Source: M3007 sp041392625 (GTDB taxonomy: Bacteria; Bacteroidota; Bacteroidia; Chitinophagales; Saprospiraceae). From it: a stretch of DNA of 64,000 bases. A program made the position numbers and the translations under genes. The notes beneath the pieces are model-generated. The model was given only the letters and a program-made list of their open reading frames with translations. It did not search any database and was not told the DNA's origin. Shown here piece after piece: positions 1-9,062 of the stretch. Position 1 is the first letter of the stretch, and each line of letters opens with the position of its first letter. The stretch spans positions 179,876 through 243,875 of the forward strand of contig JAWKLR010000004.1 of the NCBI GenBank assembly GCA_041392625.1, written 5' to 3'.

Positions 1-157
1 AGGATGTATAAATTTCAATTCTGAGGCGAAGTCGAGCAAATTTTGTTTTTATTAAGGCAAATTTTGCAGTCGAATACGGGTAATTCGGCGAAAAATTTAA
101 CGTAGAGAAAAACCAAATTTGCCGAATGTAGCCCAGAAATTGAATTTTAGACATCCT
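1..157. repeat. short palindromic element with terminal inverted repeats
   Basis: The first ~25 bases (starting AGGATGTATAAATTTCAATT) are an imperfect inverted copy of bases 133-157 (ending ACATCCT), and the interior contains a second AAATTTTGC / GCAAATTT-type pairing. The whole unit could fold into one long hairpin, as expected for a MITE-like or REP-like intergenic element. It lies just downstream of the TonB receptor gene. No coding region is visible. The left end may continue beyond the window. Confidence 0.5.
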
Positions 158-213
158 CTTAGTTTGGTTGGGAAACCTGCGACAAAAGTAAGACAATAAG
201 AGCAGGACAAATG

Positions 214-2877
214 TTAAAACCGAAGTTCGTATCTAAATATTGGCAATACAGGCAGCAGGGTGTATTGAATTGCTTTACCTGCAACTCCGCTTGTTGCATC
301 CAAAAACAGGAAAAAAGGATTGGCCCGATTGTACACGTTATAGGCTCCAAACTGCATGCCGTGCTGAAAGCGATCCCGCCCCCAATGGGCTTTTAGAGAG
401 ATATCCAGTCGGTGAAAAGCGGGCAGGCGATACGCATTCACCGCAGTATATACATAGACATCCCGTTCGGTCTCACTGTTGGGTGAATGGTGTGTATATT
501 TTACTCCACTGAGTGTAATCGGGTTGCCGGTGGCAAAAACCCAGGTAAAATCACCATCAAGCCAGGAAGCAATCCGCTGCCGGAAATTCACCTTGACATC
601 GTGCTTGCGGTCAAACCGAAACGGAAACGCATTTCCGGAGTTGATGTCGGGAAACTCGCGTACCGACTGCGATAAGGTGTACCCAATACTGAATGAAGAA
701 TTCGGGTGATTGAAGGCAAGCAAGGCTTCTATGCCTTTACTAAAACCCGAGCCAATTGCGATCCGGTCTTCCCAACCCGATGCATCCTCCGTGCCACCGG
801 TGTACAAGGCATCATTGGCCGACAAGAAAGCCAACACCCGATTGAGATTTTTATAATACGCTTCCACTTGCCAATTCCAGCGCCCCCGCTCAAACCCAAT
901 ACCCAAAGCCGTCTGCCAAACCTGCTCCGGCGGAACCTTGGCTGTTGACGGCACCCACAATTCAAAGGGCAGACTGATGTTAAAAGAACCAATCTGGTGC
1001 AGGTTCTGAGCCATCTGACTATACGAAACCCATGCATCCCAACCACGCCGGCCACTGTGCTGAAAGCGGGCCCGGGGCAAAATGTTTCTATAACTCGTTT
1101 CCCGAATCTGAAATATCGATGCATTCACACCCAGGTCCAGTTCCCACCCGTTTCCAAACCGCCATTCGGTATCTACATAGGTTTCCAGTGCATCCGCCCG
1201 CAGTGTTTCGTTGTTGAGCAGAACCGCCGCCAGGGAATCAATGGCCCCGGCTGATTGTCCCGGAATCAGGAAGTTGACAGAAAGTGCACCAGGCTGAAAG
1301 TTGTGCGAAGTAAACGAGAGTCCCCAACGCAAGGTGAGTTTTTCATTTGGGAAAAATGTGAAATCCGTTTTTCCCGACCAATCCTGGATCAAAGTCTGGT
1401 ACAATTGTCCATAATCCGCCAGGGTACTCTCTTTCCCATTGGGGTACAAATACTGCGAATTAAACGACAATTGACTTTGATATACAAAACGGCTGAACCG
1501 GAGCGTGGTATTGGTGAAAAGCCGACTTCCCAGGATATAATTCCAGCGGAGCGCAGCAATGTTGTTCCCCCAGGAGGATCCAACGGTATATTGATCCGTT
1601 GCAATCCCCTGTGCAGAAATATAGACCTGATCAAATTGATCCCGAAAAGCGTCACCACCCTGGTAGTAGGTGAAATACAGGCGATGCTTTTCCGAAAAAT
1701 TGTAGTTCCATTTCAGGTTGGCATCGTAAAACCGGTAAACCACCCGGTCGCCCGAAAAGGTCAGCAGGTTTTCCCGTCGACTAAAAATATCTACCCAGGG
1801 TTTTAGGTAGGTAAAACGGGTTCCAAGGATAAACGAACTTTTATCCCGCACTACCGGACCTTCCAGGGTCAGTGAACTTGAAAACATGCCTGTGTTCAGA
1901 CTGGTGTGAAACTCTTTGAAATTGCCTTCCCGGGTGCGTACGTCAATTACTGAGGCTGCACGACCACCATATCGAGCAGGGAAATCGCCTTTCCACAACT
2001 GCACCTGACTTACCGTTTCTGGATTGAATATGGAGAAAAGGCCCAGGGCATGATTGGGGTTATACACCGGCACATCATCCAGCAGGATCAGGTTTTGATC
2101 GGCATTGCCACCGCGAATGTGCAGTCCCCCCAGACCATCTACACCGGATTGCACTCCGGTTTGCAGCGCAGCGAGCCGAAGCACATCGGCCTCACCGCCC
2201 GGCATTGCCAGCGTATTCAAGCGCCCCAATGCCAATGCCTGTCGATCTTCCCGGTAATACCCTTGCCGGTCTCGTTCCTCTGTGCTTGCAGATATGAGTA
2301 CTTCAGGCAATGACCCGAATGGCGTCAACTGAACATTTAATTTTTCATTGGAACTGAGTTCGAGTGTTTGTCTGTGGGTTTTATAGCCAATGTATTGCAC
2401 TTGAATTCCGTACAAGCCTTCATCCAGGGTGAGGCTGAAAAAGCCGAATTCATTGCTGATTGCTCCAGCCGGTTTTTTCCCATTTGCAAGAATGCTGGCT
2501 CCGATAAGCCGTTCGCCGGTTTGTTCATCGACGATAAATCCATTCAAGGTAAAACGACGCGCTTTGCGATAAAAAACCACCTGGTTATTGACAATCCGGT
2601 AGTTCAGTTTTGCACAAGCTGAAATGCTGTTGAGCACCTCGCTCAAACTTTGTTCGCGGGCATCTACATCCACTCGTGGGCACTGTTGGAACAACTTACT
2701 GTTGAATACAATATTGACCCCGGTTTGTTTGCTGAGAGTAACAAGAGCCTCCTGAGGCGTGCAGGAAATACAGGCGAAGTCAATTTTTTGCGACAGTATA
2801 TCCTGCCCTCGCAAATCCTGGATTCCGGGGTAGGATAAAAGAAGCAAACCAATAAAAAGTAGCCTGTGCATTAGCAT
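214..2877 (-). CDS. TonB-dependent outer-membrane receptor with STN domain
   Basis: This 887-residue protein is an outer-membrane active transporter of the FecA/SusC superfamily, powered by TonB-ExbBD. It has a signal peptide (about residues 1-24). An STN (secretin/TonB short N-terminal) domain follows at about 30-110. A carboxypeptidase-regulatory-like beta-sandwich lies at about 112-195 (FIVDEQTGERLIGASI). A plug follows with GGLHIRGGNADQNLILLDDV and GDFPARYGGRAASVIDVRT. The rest is a beta-barrel ending in the aromatic F typical of outer-membrane proteins. The STN domain usually marks receptors that signal through a FecR anti-sigma, which fits the fecR and ECF sigma genes directly upstream on the same strand. 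A start two codons later is equally possible. The substrate (siderophore, glycan or other) cannot be read from the sequence. Confidence 0.93.
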   Translation of the reverse strand: MLMHRLLFIGLLLLSYPGIQDLRGQDILSQKIDFACISCTPQEALVTLSKQTGVNIVFNSKLFQQCPRVDVDAREQSLSEVLNSISACAKLNYRIVNNQVVFYRKARRFTLNGFIVDEQTGERLIGASILANGKKPAGAISNEFGFFSLTLDEGLYGIQVQYIGYKTHRQTLELSSNEKLNVQLTPFGSLPEVLISASTEERDRQGYYREDRQALALGRLNTLAMPGGEADVLRLAALQTGVQSGVDGLGGLHIRGGNADQNLILLDDVPVYNPNHALGLFSIFNPETVSQVQLWKGDFPARYGGRAASVIDVRTREGNFKEFHTSLNTGMFSSSLTLEGPVVRDKSSFILGTRFTYLKPWVDIFSRRENLLTFSGDRVVYRFYDANLKWNYNFSEKHRLYFTYYQGGDAFRDQFDQVYISAQGIATDQYTVGSSWGNNIAALRWNYILGSRLFTNTTLRFSRFVYQSQLSFNSQYLYPNGKESTLADYGQLYQTLIQDWSGKTDFTFFPNEKLTLRWGLSFTSHNFQPGALSVNFLIPGQSAGAIDSLAAVLLNNETLRADALETYVDTEWRFGNGWELDLGVNASIFQIRETSYRNILPRARFQHSGRRGWDAWVSYSQMAQNLHQIGSFNISLPFELWVPSTAKVPPEQVWQTALGIGFERGRWNWQVEAYYKNLNRVLAFLSANDALYTGGTEDASGWEDRIAIGSGFSKGIEALLAFNHPNSSFSIGYTLSQSVREFPDINSGNAFPFRFDRKHDVKVNFRQRIASWLDGDFTWVFATGNPITLSGVKYTHHSPNSETERDVYVYTAVNAYRLPAFHRLDISLKAHWGRDRFQHGMQFGAYNVYNRANPFFLFLDATSGVAGKAIQYTLLPVLPIFRYELRF

Positions 2878-2969
2878 CCTACAAATTAACAGGGAAAAAA
2901 TCAGAGTTGCATTGCCTGTGGCGACTTTATTCCGAAAACTGTTTGATTTGTACGCAAAATCCTGGTTAC

Positions 2970-3010
2970 AAAAAAAATCCCCCTGAACTCGCGTTGGAAT
3001 CCAGGAGGGA
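2970..3010 (-). terminator. intrinsic terminator/attenuator between fecR and the receptor gene
   Basis: Read on the minus strand, TCCCTC(C)TGGATT pairs with AGTTCAGGGGGA (two G-T pairs and one bulged C) around an 8-nt loop, and eight T residues follow directly. It sits downstream of the fecR stop and about 90 bases before the receptor start. It should therefore end or partly attenuate transcription coming from the sigma/anti-sigma pair. Confidence 0.75.
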
Positions 3011-3054
3011 CGTAATTCTATTACCGGGTATTAATTCTTTAGTTAATTAGAACA

Positions 3055-4056
3055 TCACTGACAGGTGCCACCTAAAAGTCGGAATCCATCTGCTGTTGAC
3101 TCCACTTTAAATTGGTAACTCAGTTTCAGGGTATTCAATACTTCCTCGATGGGGCGATTGTTCAGCGGAGAAGTCAGCGTACAATCGGCCATTTTTTCAT
3201 TTACCAATTCTACCTCCACTCCATAATATGTACTTAAGTCGTCTACGACCTGGCGCATTGGAGTATCAATAAATTCAAGTCCGCCGGTTTGCCAGGCAAG
3301 GGCGTTGAATGTCAGTGCATTTCCAACATGCAGTTGGCGTGTGTTGGCAGTATAACTTGCACGGCGACCGGGGGTAAGGAAAACACCTTTCCGGGCTGGG
3401 TTAGGTGTAAAGTTTACCTTGCCGGTACGGACCAGTACAACGGTTTCATTCTGACTGGTTTGCACTCCAAATGAAGTTCCCAATACTTCTACGGTTCCAC
3501 CGTATTTAGTTTCAACAACAAATGGATGCGCAGGGTCGTGTGCTACTTCAAAATACGCTTCACCATCCAGTTGAATGTGACGCGGATTGTTCTTTAGATC
3601 ATCGGGGTATGAAACAGACGCCCCTTTTCTCAGCCATACAACGCTTCCATCGGAAAGGTCTACACGTTGGGGCTCATCGGAAGAAGCAAATTGCTCAATC
3701 AACTCTGGTTCTGAGAAGAGGGTGTTGCGTACAACAAACAGGGCTGCAAGCAGTACGACAAAAACTGCAGCAATACGCAATGCGGGTTTAATCCGGGTAT
3801 ACAGGGAAACGCGAATAGGTTCTGTTTCTTGCTGGACCTCGATTTTAGACAGGACTTTTTGAAAATCCTGTTCCAAATCCAACTCAACCGATGGGGTAAA
3901 CGGGGCCGACTTTTCCCAAAGCAAACGCATTTGGTCAGCCAGTACCTTATTATCGGCATGGGATTGTTCCCACTGCTGGAGTTCAACCTCCTCAGCCGGG
4001 CTCAAACTCCCCTTGAGTTGTTTTATAAGTAAGGAGTATGTTTTGTCAGACATCAT
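3055..4056 (-). CDS. FecR-family anti-sigma factor
   Basis: This inner-membrane anti-sigma regulator (333 residues from the chosen start) relays a signal from the TonB receptor to the ECF sigma factor. A cytoplasmic N-terminal region (to about residue 80) precedes one membrane segment (LRIAAVFVVLLAALFVV). The periplasmic FecR domain has the hallmark DGSVVWLRKGASVSYP and GEAYFEVAHD. The C-terminal DUF4974 domain (FIDTPMRQVVDDLSTYYGV), which contacts the receptor STN domain in this family, ends the protein. I chose the ATG-ATG at 4051-4056 because the upstream codons to 4095 are not typical of the family. The sigma gene lies 53 bases upstream. Confidence 0.92.
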   Translation of the reverse strand: MMSDKTYSLLIKQLKGSLSPAEEVELQQWEQSHADNKVLADQMRLLWEKSAPFTPSVELDLEQDFQKVLSKIEVQQETEPIRVSLYTRIKPALRIAAVFVVLLAALFVVRNTLFSEPELIEQFASSDEPQRVDLSDGSVVWLRKGASVSYPDDLKNNPRHIQLDGEAYFEVAHDPAHPFVVETKYGGTVEVLGTSFGVQTSQNETVVLVRTGKVNFTPNPARKGVFLTPGRRASYTANTRQLHVGNALTFNALAWQTGGLEFIDTPMRQVVDDLSTYYGVEVELVNEKMADCTLTSPLNNRPIEEVLNTLKLSYQFKVESTADGFRLLGGTCQ

Positions 4057-4109
4057 ATTGTCTTGTTTTCTTTTTTCTATAGGATAGACAGGCAAACCGG
4101 ATAAATCCC

Positions 4110-4715
4110 CTATGCCCCTACTATACTAAATAACCACCAAATGATAATGGGCGACAAATCGCCAAATCCAGCCAGGGAGGCCCGTAGCAGTTTCATTGCT
4201 TTAGTGATCTGATTTTCAATGGTTTTAGGTGATATATCGAGTTGTTCCGCAATTTCCTTGTGGCTCATGTTTTCAAAGCGACTTAGCACAAAAACTACCC
4301 GGCATTTTTCTGGCAGTGCATCAATGGCCTCGTGTAGAGCAGACTCCAGGGATTCTTTGTGCTCCAAGAGTTGCCGCTCGTGTTGTCCTTGATCTTCCAC
4401 ATCATACCAGGTGGAGGAGTCCTCCAACTGCATCCGCTGATTTTGTTTGAGAAAATTAAGTGCCTTGTTTCGTGCTGCCCTTCGCAAATACGCTTCGACT
4501 GAAGTCTGGACCTGCAATTGCTTGCGTTTATTCCATATATCCACAAAAACGTCCTGGGCAAGATCCCGACACTGATCTTCATCTGCTAGATAACGGCGCA
4601 GATCTTGAACCAATATGGGATAATAGCGCTCGAACAAGCTGCGTAAAGCCTGCTGACTGCCCTTCATTAGTTCTTCCCAATCGAGGATTTCTTGTGTTTC
4701 TTTCTGTGAATTCAT
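4110..4715 (-). CDS. ECF RNA polymerase sigma factor (FecI-like)
   Basis: A 201-residue extracytoplasmic-function sigma factor of the Bacteroidota FecI-like type. Region 2 is visible at about residues 24-90 (LFERYYPILVQDLRRYLADE, DLAQDVFVDIW). Region 4 is at about 130-180 (ALPEKCRVVFVLSRFENMSH, EIAEQLDISPKTIENQI). A hydrophobic C-terminal tail (PIIIWWLFSIVGA) is seen in many members of this family. It heads the sigma-FecR-TonB receptor triplet and is expected to be held inactive by the FecR protein until the receptor is occupied. Its target promoter cannot be identified here. Confidence 0.93.
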   Translation of the reverse strand: MNSQKETQEILDWEELMKGSQQALRSLFERYYPILVQDLRRYLADEDQCRDLAQDVFVDIWNKRKQLQVQTSVEAYLRRAARNKALNFLKQNQRMQLEDSSTWYDVEDQGQHERQLLEHKESLESALHEAIDALPEKCRVVFVLSRFENMSHKEIAEQLDISPKTIENQITKAMKLLRASLAGFGDLSPIIIWWLFSIVGA

Positions 4716-4984
4716 GAAAGTTTAATCTGATTTTTTCGAAAAAACCGATTTTTTTTTATTCTGAAAGTCATAGAAATTTAAAGATTCAAAAAAACAAAAT
4801 AAAAGCAACATCAAATTTCACCGATATTTATTCCGATCAGACTCGCAAAACAGCCGGATTCCTGAATACAGCCACAAAGAAACGAAAAAAAATTTTCCGC
4901 CACGCATAGGGGATTTTGCCCGGTGCTTTGTCTTTATAATACCAACGCAGCAAATAAATACACGAACTACCTGAATTTGAAGTT

Positions 4985-5674
4985 ATGATGCACGAGAAAA
5001 CAAATATACTTAACCTGGATCAGAATCCACTTTTTGCAGTGCTTTCTCCTCAGGAGCGCGACCTTCTACTCCAAAACACCCAAGTAGGGACGTACAAAAA
5101 ACATCAGGTGATTTACAAGCCGGGGCAGTCTTCCAATAAAGTCTATCTGCTTGTGAAAGGACTGGTGAAAGTTACGGTTCATGCAGAGAAAAAGGACATC
5201 ATCAAGTATGTTATCCGTGCCACCAACTTGTTTGGCGAATCTTTCCTGACGGGAGACAAAGAACGTCGCGATTTTGCTTACGTAATGGACGACCATGCTG
5301 AATTGCTCGAAATGGATGCACAGGTACTCCTGAACATCATGCGCAGCAACTTCGCATTCGCTCAATCGCTGCTGCACTTCCTCGGCGAACGGCTTCGTTA
5401 CACAGAAAGTCAGTTGGAAAATGTCGTACTGAAAGATTCCAAAAGCCGCATTGTGGAGTTTTTACACCAAATGGGTCTGGAATACGGCAAACAAATCGGG
5501 TTTGAAACCCTGGTTAAGCACAACATGACGCATCAGGACATTGCTGACCTCACCGGCACTTCCCGGCAAATGGTTACTGCAGTACTGAATCAACTCAAGC
5601 GTTCCAATGTGCTGTACTTCAACAGAAAGAAAATTCTTTTCCGCGATCTGAATGCACTTCCGATTGCGGTCTAA
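4985..5674 (+). CDS. Crp/Fnr-family transcriptional regulator
   Basis: A 229-residue regulator with an N-terminal cyclic-nucleotide-binding-like beta-roll (about residues 25-125, including GLVKVTVHAEKKDIIKYV and LFGESFLTGD). A dimerisation helix follows (about 125-150), then a C-terminal winged helix (MTHQDIADLTGTSRQMVTAV). No N-terminal cysteine cluster is present, so it is not an oxygen-sensing Fnr with an iron-sulphur cluster. The effector is unknown. It is monocistronic, divergent from the ECF sigma gene across a 269-base AT-rich gap and followed by a perfect terminator. Start is at the first of two adjacent ATGs; the second is equally likely. Confidence 0.9.
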   Translation: MMHEKTNILNLDQNPLFAVLSPQERDLLLQNTQVGTYKKHQVIYKPGQSSNKVYLLVKGLVKVTVHAEKKDIIKYVIRATNLFGESFLTGDKERRDFAYVMDDHAELLEMDAQVLLNIMRSNFAFAQSLLHFLGERLRYTESQLENVVLKDSKSRIVEFLHQMGLEYGKQIGFETLVKHNMTHQDIADLTGTSRQMVTAVLNQLKRSNVLYFNRKKILFRDLNALPIAV

Positions 5675-5719
5675 ACCTCGCATACAGTTTTACTTCATAC
5701 GATAGAATGGGTTTTGTTC

Positions 5720-5758
5720 AACGGCGGCGTGCAATGGTGCGCCGCCGTTATTTTTTTT
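5720..5758 (+). terminator. rho-independent terminator after the Crp/Fnr gene
   Basis: A perfect 10-bp stem, AACGGCGGCG / CGCCGCCGTT, with a 10-nt loop is followed by an A and eight T residues. It lies 46 bases beyond the regulator stop codon. Confidence 0.92.
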
Positions 5759-5916
5759 CTCCGAACCAAATATTAGAATGTCGCATCCACACATTGCACC
5801 TTGATTTATCTAAAAATACTCCCGATATTAGGCCTGACTTATTAATATTGCAAAAATCCCCCTTCCGGTTTCTATCCGGATGTTTTTTGTTCAAACAAAT
5901 ACACAACACAATCCTG

Positions 5917-7725
5917 ATGACTATGCACAAACCACTACTCTTTTCCCTGCTTCTTGCATTTTGCCTTATCGGCACAGAGGCATTCGGGCAATTCATACAC
6001 CCTACCCTCTCCAGAAATACTGATCTGAGCGAATTCCTGCTCCTAAATGATACCGACCTGTTTGCTCCTGGCGGCCTCACCAACTCAAGCGCACCCAGCG
6101 GACCTGTGCGTGCAATGGCCGAATGGGAAGAGTTGCAGGCCCTTGTTGTCACCTGGCGGGGACAACAAAATACCCTGCTCACTGAAATTATCCGGAATGC
6201 CCGGGAAGAATGCACCGTGATTGTTTGTGTTCCCAATCAAAATACCTTGACCAGCGCTCAGAACATCCTGACCAATGCCAATGTGGACCTGAGCAGCAAC
6301 GTCGACTTTGTAATTGCCCCCAGCAACTCCCTCTGGGTACGCGACTACGGCCCCAATTCAGTGTATCAAAATGAAGTTGATTCCCTGTACATCATCGATT
6401 GGATTTACAACCGCCCGCGACCACAAGACGATCAACTCCCCGGCTACGTGGCAGATCACATCAATGCACCCATGTACAGCACAAGCGATGCGCCAACAGA
6501 TTTGGTGCATACCGGCGGAAACTTCATGTCGGACGGTATGGGAACAGCATTTTCCTCCAAACTGTTTCTTGCAGAAAATGGCCCGAACAACCAATACGGA
6601 CAAAGCAATCACAGCGAAGCCGAAGTAGATGCCATCATGAACCAATACATGGGCATTACGCGGTATCCAAAAATGGAAAACCTGCCCTACGACGTGATCC
6701 ACCACATCGATATGCACATGAAATTGCTGGATGAGGAAACCCTGCTTGTAGGCGAATACCCGCAAGGCGTTGCCGATGGTCCACAAATTGAAGCCAACAT
6801 CCAATATGTGTTGAGCAACTACCAATCTTCATTTGGCACTCCATATAAAGTGGTTCGCATTCCCATGCCTCCAGAAGGCGGCAACTACCCCAATACCGGA
6901 GGTGATTACCGCACCTATGCCAATGCTGTTTTTGTAAATAAAACCATCCTGGTGCCCTTCTATCAGGAACAATATGATACCACCGCCCAGCGTATTTGGG
7001 AGGAGTCCATGCCAGGCTACCGCGTGGTTGGTATTAATTGCAACTCCATTATTCCCAGCCTGGGCGCTATCCACTGCATTACCAAAGAAGTGGGCGTGAA
7101 CGAGCCACTCCGAATTGTCCACAAATCTCTTCCGGATGTGGTGCACAGCGGAGACATGAACGATTACCCGGTACACGCATTGATTCAACACCACACCGGT
7201 ATTGCAAGTGCGCGTGTATATTACACAGACGATCCCGATGCAGGAGTTTGGAATTCAGTCGACATGAGCCCCTACAACCCGATGGATACTTCGGATGTCT
7301 GGGTGGCCAATATTCCTTTCCAGGCAGATGACAAGGATTTGTACTACTACATCGAAGGGTCAGCCAATAGCGGCAAAACACTTGCACGTCCTCTTCCGGC
7401 ACCTGCCGGGCATTGGAAATTCAACATCCTGCATGTAACAGGTGTAGCAGACCAGAACTCTAACTTGGAACTGAAGTCTATTTACCCAAATCCGGCTTCA
7501 GCCATTACCTGCATTCCGGTGCAAACAGAGTCCGCCGTACAGGGTGAAATCAAGTTGGTGAATGCACTGGGACAAACAGTAGAATCCATCTACCAGGGCA
7601 GCATCCCATCCGGCCAGTCCAACTACTTTATTGATGCCTCGCAATATCCAGCCGGCGTTTACTTTGTGCAGTTGCTTTATGGCACAGAGTCCATTCAGCA
7701 AAAGTTGATTATTCAGAAAAAATAA
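5917..7725 (+). CDS. secreted peptidylarginine/agmatine deiminase with T9SS sorting domain
   Basis: A 602-residue exported guanidino-group hydrolase of the PAD_porph (agmatine deiminase/peptidylarginine deiminase) family. Such enzymes convert arginine-type guanidinium to citrulline-type ureido groups with release of ammonia. The start is the ATG before a signal peptide (LLFSLLLAFCLIGTEAFGQ); an upstream in-frame ATG at 5707 lies inside the preceding terminator and is rejected. Visible motifs are MAEWEELQALVVTW, VRDYGPN, HTGGNFMSDG, the His-x-Asp of HIDMHMK, and the catalytic Cys in GAIHCITKEV. An Ig-like segment (about 415-510) precedes a T9SS sorting domain (YPNPAS...PAGVYFVQLLYG). This order matches Porphyromonas gingivalis PPAD. 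Whether it acts on proteins, peptides or agmatine is open. Confidence 0.88.
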   Translation: MTMHKPLLFSLLLAFCLIGTEAFGQFIHPTLSRNTDLSEFLLLNDTDLFAPGGLTNSSAPSGPVRAMAEWEELQALVVTWRGQQNTLLTEIIRNAREECTVIVCVPNQNTLTSAQNILTNANVDLSSNVDFVIAPSNSLWVRDYGPNSVYQNEVDSLYIIDWIYNRPRPQDDQLPGYVADHINAPMYSTSDAPTDLVHTGGNFMSDGMGTAFSSKLFLAENGPNNQYGQSNHSEAEVDAIMNQYMGITRYPKMENLPYDVIHHIDMHMKLLDEETLLVGEYPQGVADGPQIEANIQYVLSNYQSSFGTPYKVVRIPMPPEGGNYPNTGGDYRTYANAVFVNKTILVPFYQEQYDTTAQRIWEESMPGYRVVGINCNSIIPSLGAIHCITKEVGVNEPLRIVHKSLPDVVHSGDMNDYPVHALIQHHTGIASARVYYTDDPDAGVWNSVDMSPYNPMDTSDVWVANIPFQADDKDLYYYIEGSANSGKTLARPLPAPAGHWKFNILHVTGVADQNSNLELKSIYPNPASAITCIPVQTESAVQGEIKLVNALGQTVESIYQGSIPSGQSNYFIDASQYPAGVYFVQLLYGTESIQQKLIIQKK

Positions 7726-7743
7726 GCCCATCAAATTTATAGT

Positions 7744-7796
7744 CAACGGCATCTCAAATCGGATTTTAAGCCATTTGGGATGCCGTTGCTGTTTTT
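7744..7796 (+). terminator. rho-independent terminator after the deiminase gene
   Basis: A 16-bp stem (CAACGGCATCTCAAAT with ATTTGGGATGCCGTTG, one G-T pair) with a 13-nt loop is followed by CTGTTTTTG. It lies 18 bases after the stop. The remaining bases up to the rpoD promoter (7797-8018) hold no recognisable gene. Confidence 0.85.
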
Positions 7797-8018
7797 GCAT
7801 ACACGCTTAAAAAGAATGAGTTTGAATGGCAAGCCTAATTCCGGGTATGTTATTGAAGTGCAAAAGTTGAATTTTGTCCTGAACCAATTCCTTGATTATC
7901 CGTTGATTATATATCAAACAAGGTCTCGGCAACCAAAAACATCTGCTGTACAGGCCTGTGTTTATTCCGTGTGAATCCATCTTCCATCCCGTCCTCCGAA
8001 TTAATTCTATTCAAAAAC

Positions 8019-8050
8019 TTGACAGCAGATGTTACTTTATTGTAACTTTG
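8019..8050 (+). promoter_or_regulatory. rpoD promoter, Bacteroidota consensus
   Basis: TTGACA (8019-8024) is separated by 18 bases from TAACTTTG (8043-8050). This matches the Bacteroidota -33 (TTG) and -7 (TAnnTTTG) elements recognised by the primary sigma factor itself, so rpoD is probably transcribed by its own product. The start codon lies 29 bases downstream. Confidence 0.8.
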
Positions 8051-8079
8051 CGGTTTAAAATTAACTGATTGAAACGCAC

Positions 8080-8949
8080 ATGAGGCAACTAAAAATTACG
8101 AAGTCCATTACCAATCGCGAGAGCCAATCGCTTGAAAAGTATCTACAGGAAATTGGTAAAGTGGACCTTCTGACCCCAGAAGAAGAAGTAGATTTGGCAA
8201 AGCGCATTAAACAAGGCGACCAAATTGCGCTTGAAAAACTAACCAAAGCCAACCTTCGTTTTGTCGTTTCAGTAGCAAAACAATATCAAAATCAGGGCCT
8301 TAGCCTGTCTGACCTTATCAATGAAGGCAACCTCGGTTTGATCAAGGCGGCTCAGCGTTTCGATGAAACCCGCGGTTTCAAATTTATCTCTTATGCTGTA
8401 TGGTGGATTCGCCAATCTATCCTACAGGCATTGGCCGAACAATCACGTATTGTACGTCTTCCTTTGAACAAGGTAGGCTCGCTCAATAAAATCAACAAGG
8501 CTTTTTCCGAACTCGAGCAAAACTTTGAGCGCGAGCCAAGTCCAGAAGAATTGGCCGAACTGCTCGAGATAACGACCGACGAAGTAGAAACAACTCTGGG
8601 TGTTGCCGCTCGCCACGTATCAATGGATGCTCCATTCGTGGAAGGGGAAGACAACTCCTTGCTCGATGTACTTGAAAAGACCGCCATGCCCGGCACAGAT
8701 CCCCACCTCGAGTACGCTGACTCCCTTCGCCGGGAAATTGAGCGCTCGTTGGGTACTCTAACCGACCGCCAGTGCGATGTGATCAAACTGTACTTCGGAA
8801 TTGGTGTTGAGCACCCGATGTCACTCGAAGACATTGGTGAAAAATTTGGATTGACCCGTGAGCGGGTACGCCAGATTAAAGACAAGGCAATCAACAAACT
8901 GCGCGCTACTTCACGCAGCAAACTGCTCAAGTCTTACCTTGGTGCATAA
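8080..8949 (+). CDS. rpoD: primary RNA polymerase sigma factor RpoD (short Bacteroidota type)
   Basis: A 289-residue housekeeping sigma-70 lacking the long region 1.1 and non-conserved insertion of Proteobacteria, as usual in Bacteroidota. Region 1.2 (SLEKYLQEIGKVDLLTPEEE), region 2 (NLRFVVSVAKQYQNQGLSLS, ISYAVWWIRQSILQAL), region 3 and region 4 (SLEDIGEKFGLTRERVRQI) are all present in order. It directs RNA polymerase to promoters of the TTTG/TAnnTTTG type, one of which precedes it. It is monocistronic, with a terminator 45 bases downstream. Confidence 0.98.
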   Translation: MRQLKITKSITNRESQSLEKYLQEIGKVDLLTPEEEVDLAKRIKQGDQIALEKLTKANLRFVVSVAKQYQNQGLSLSDLINEGNLGLIKAAQRFDETRGFKFISYAVWWIRQSILQALAEQSRIVRLPLNKVGSLNKINKAFSELEQNFEREPSPEELAELLEITTDEVETTLGVAARHVSMDAPFVEGEDNSLLDVLEKTAMPGTDPHLEYADSLRREIERSLGTLTDRQCDVIKLYFGIGVEHPMSLEDIGEKFGLTRERVRQIKDKAINKLRATSRSKLLKSYLGA

Positions 8950-8994
8950 AAACAAGCTGTTGTTTGAATAGCTAAACAAATAAAAATCCAAGGG

Positions 8995-9029
8995 GGGATG
9001 TGGTTGAAAGATCACATCCCTTCTTTTTT
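8995..9029 (+). terminator. rho-independent terminator after rpoD
   Basis: GGGATGTG pairs with CACATCCC over a 10-nt loop, followed by TTCTTTTTT. It ends 33 bases before the DUF3667 gene start. Confidence 0.85.
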
Positions 9030-9062
9030 GAATCAACTTACAATTCACGAGCAAGCAATCCA

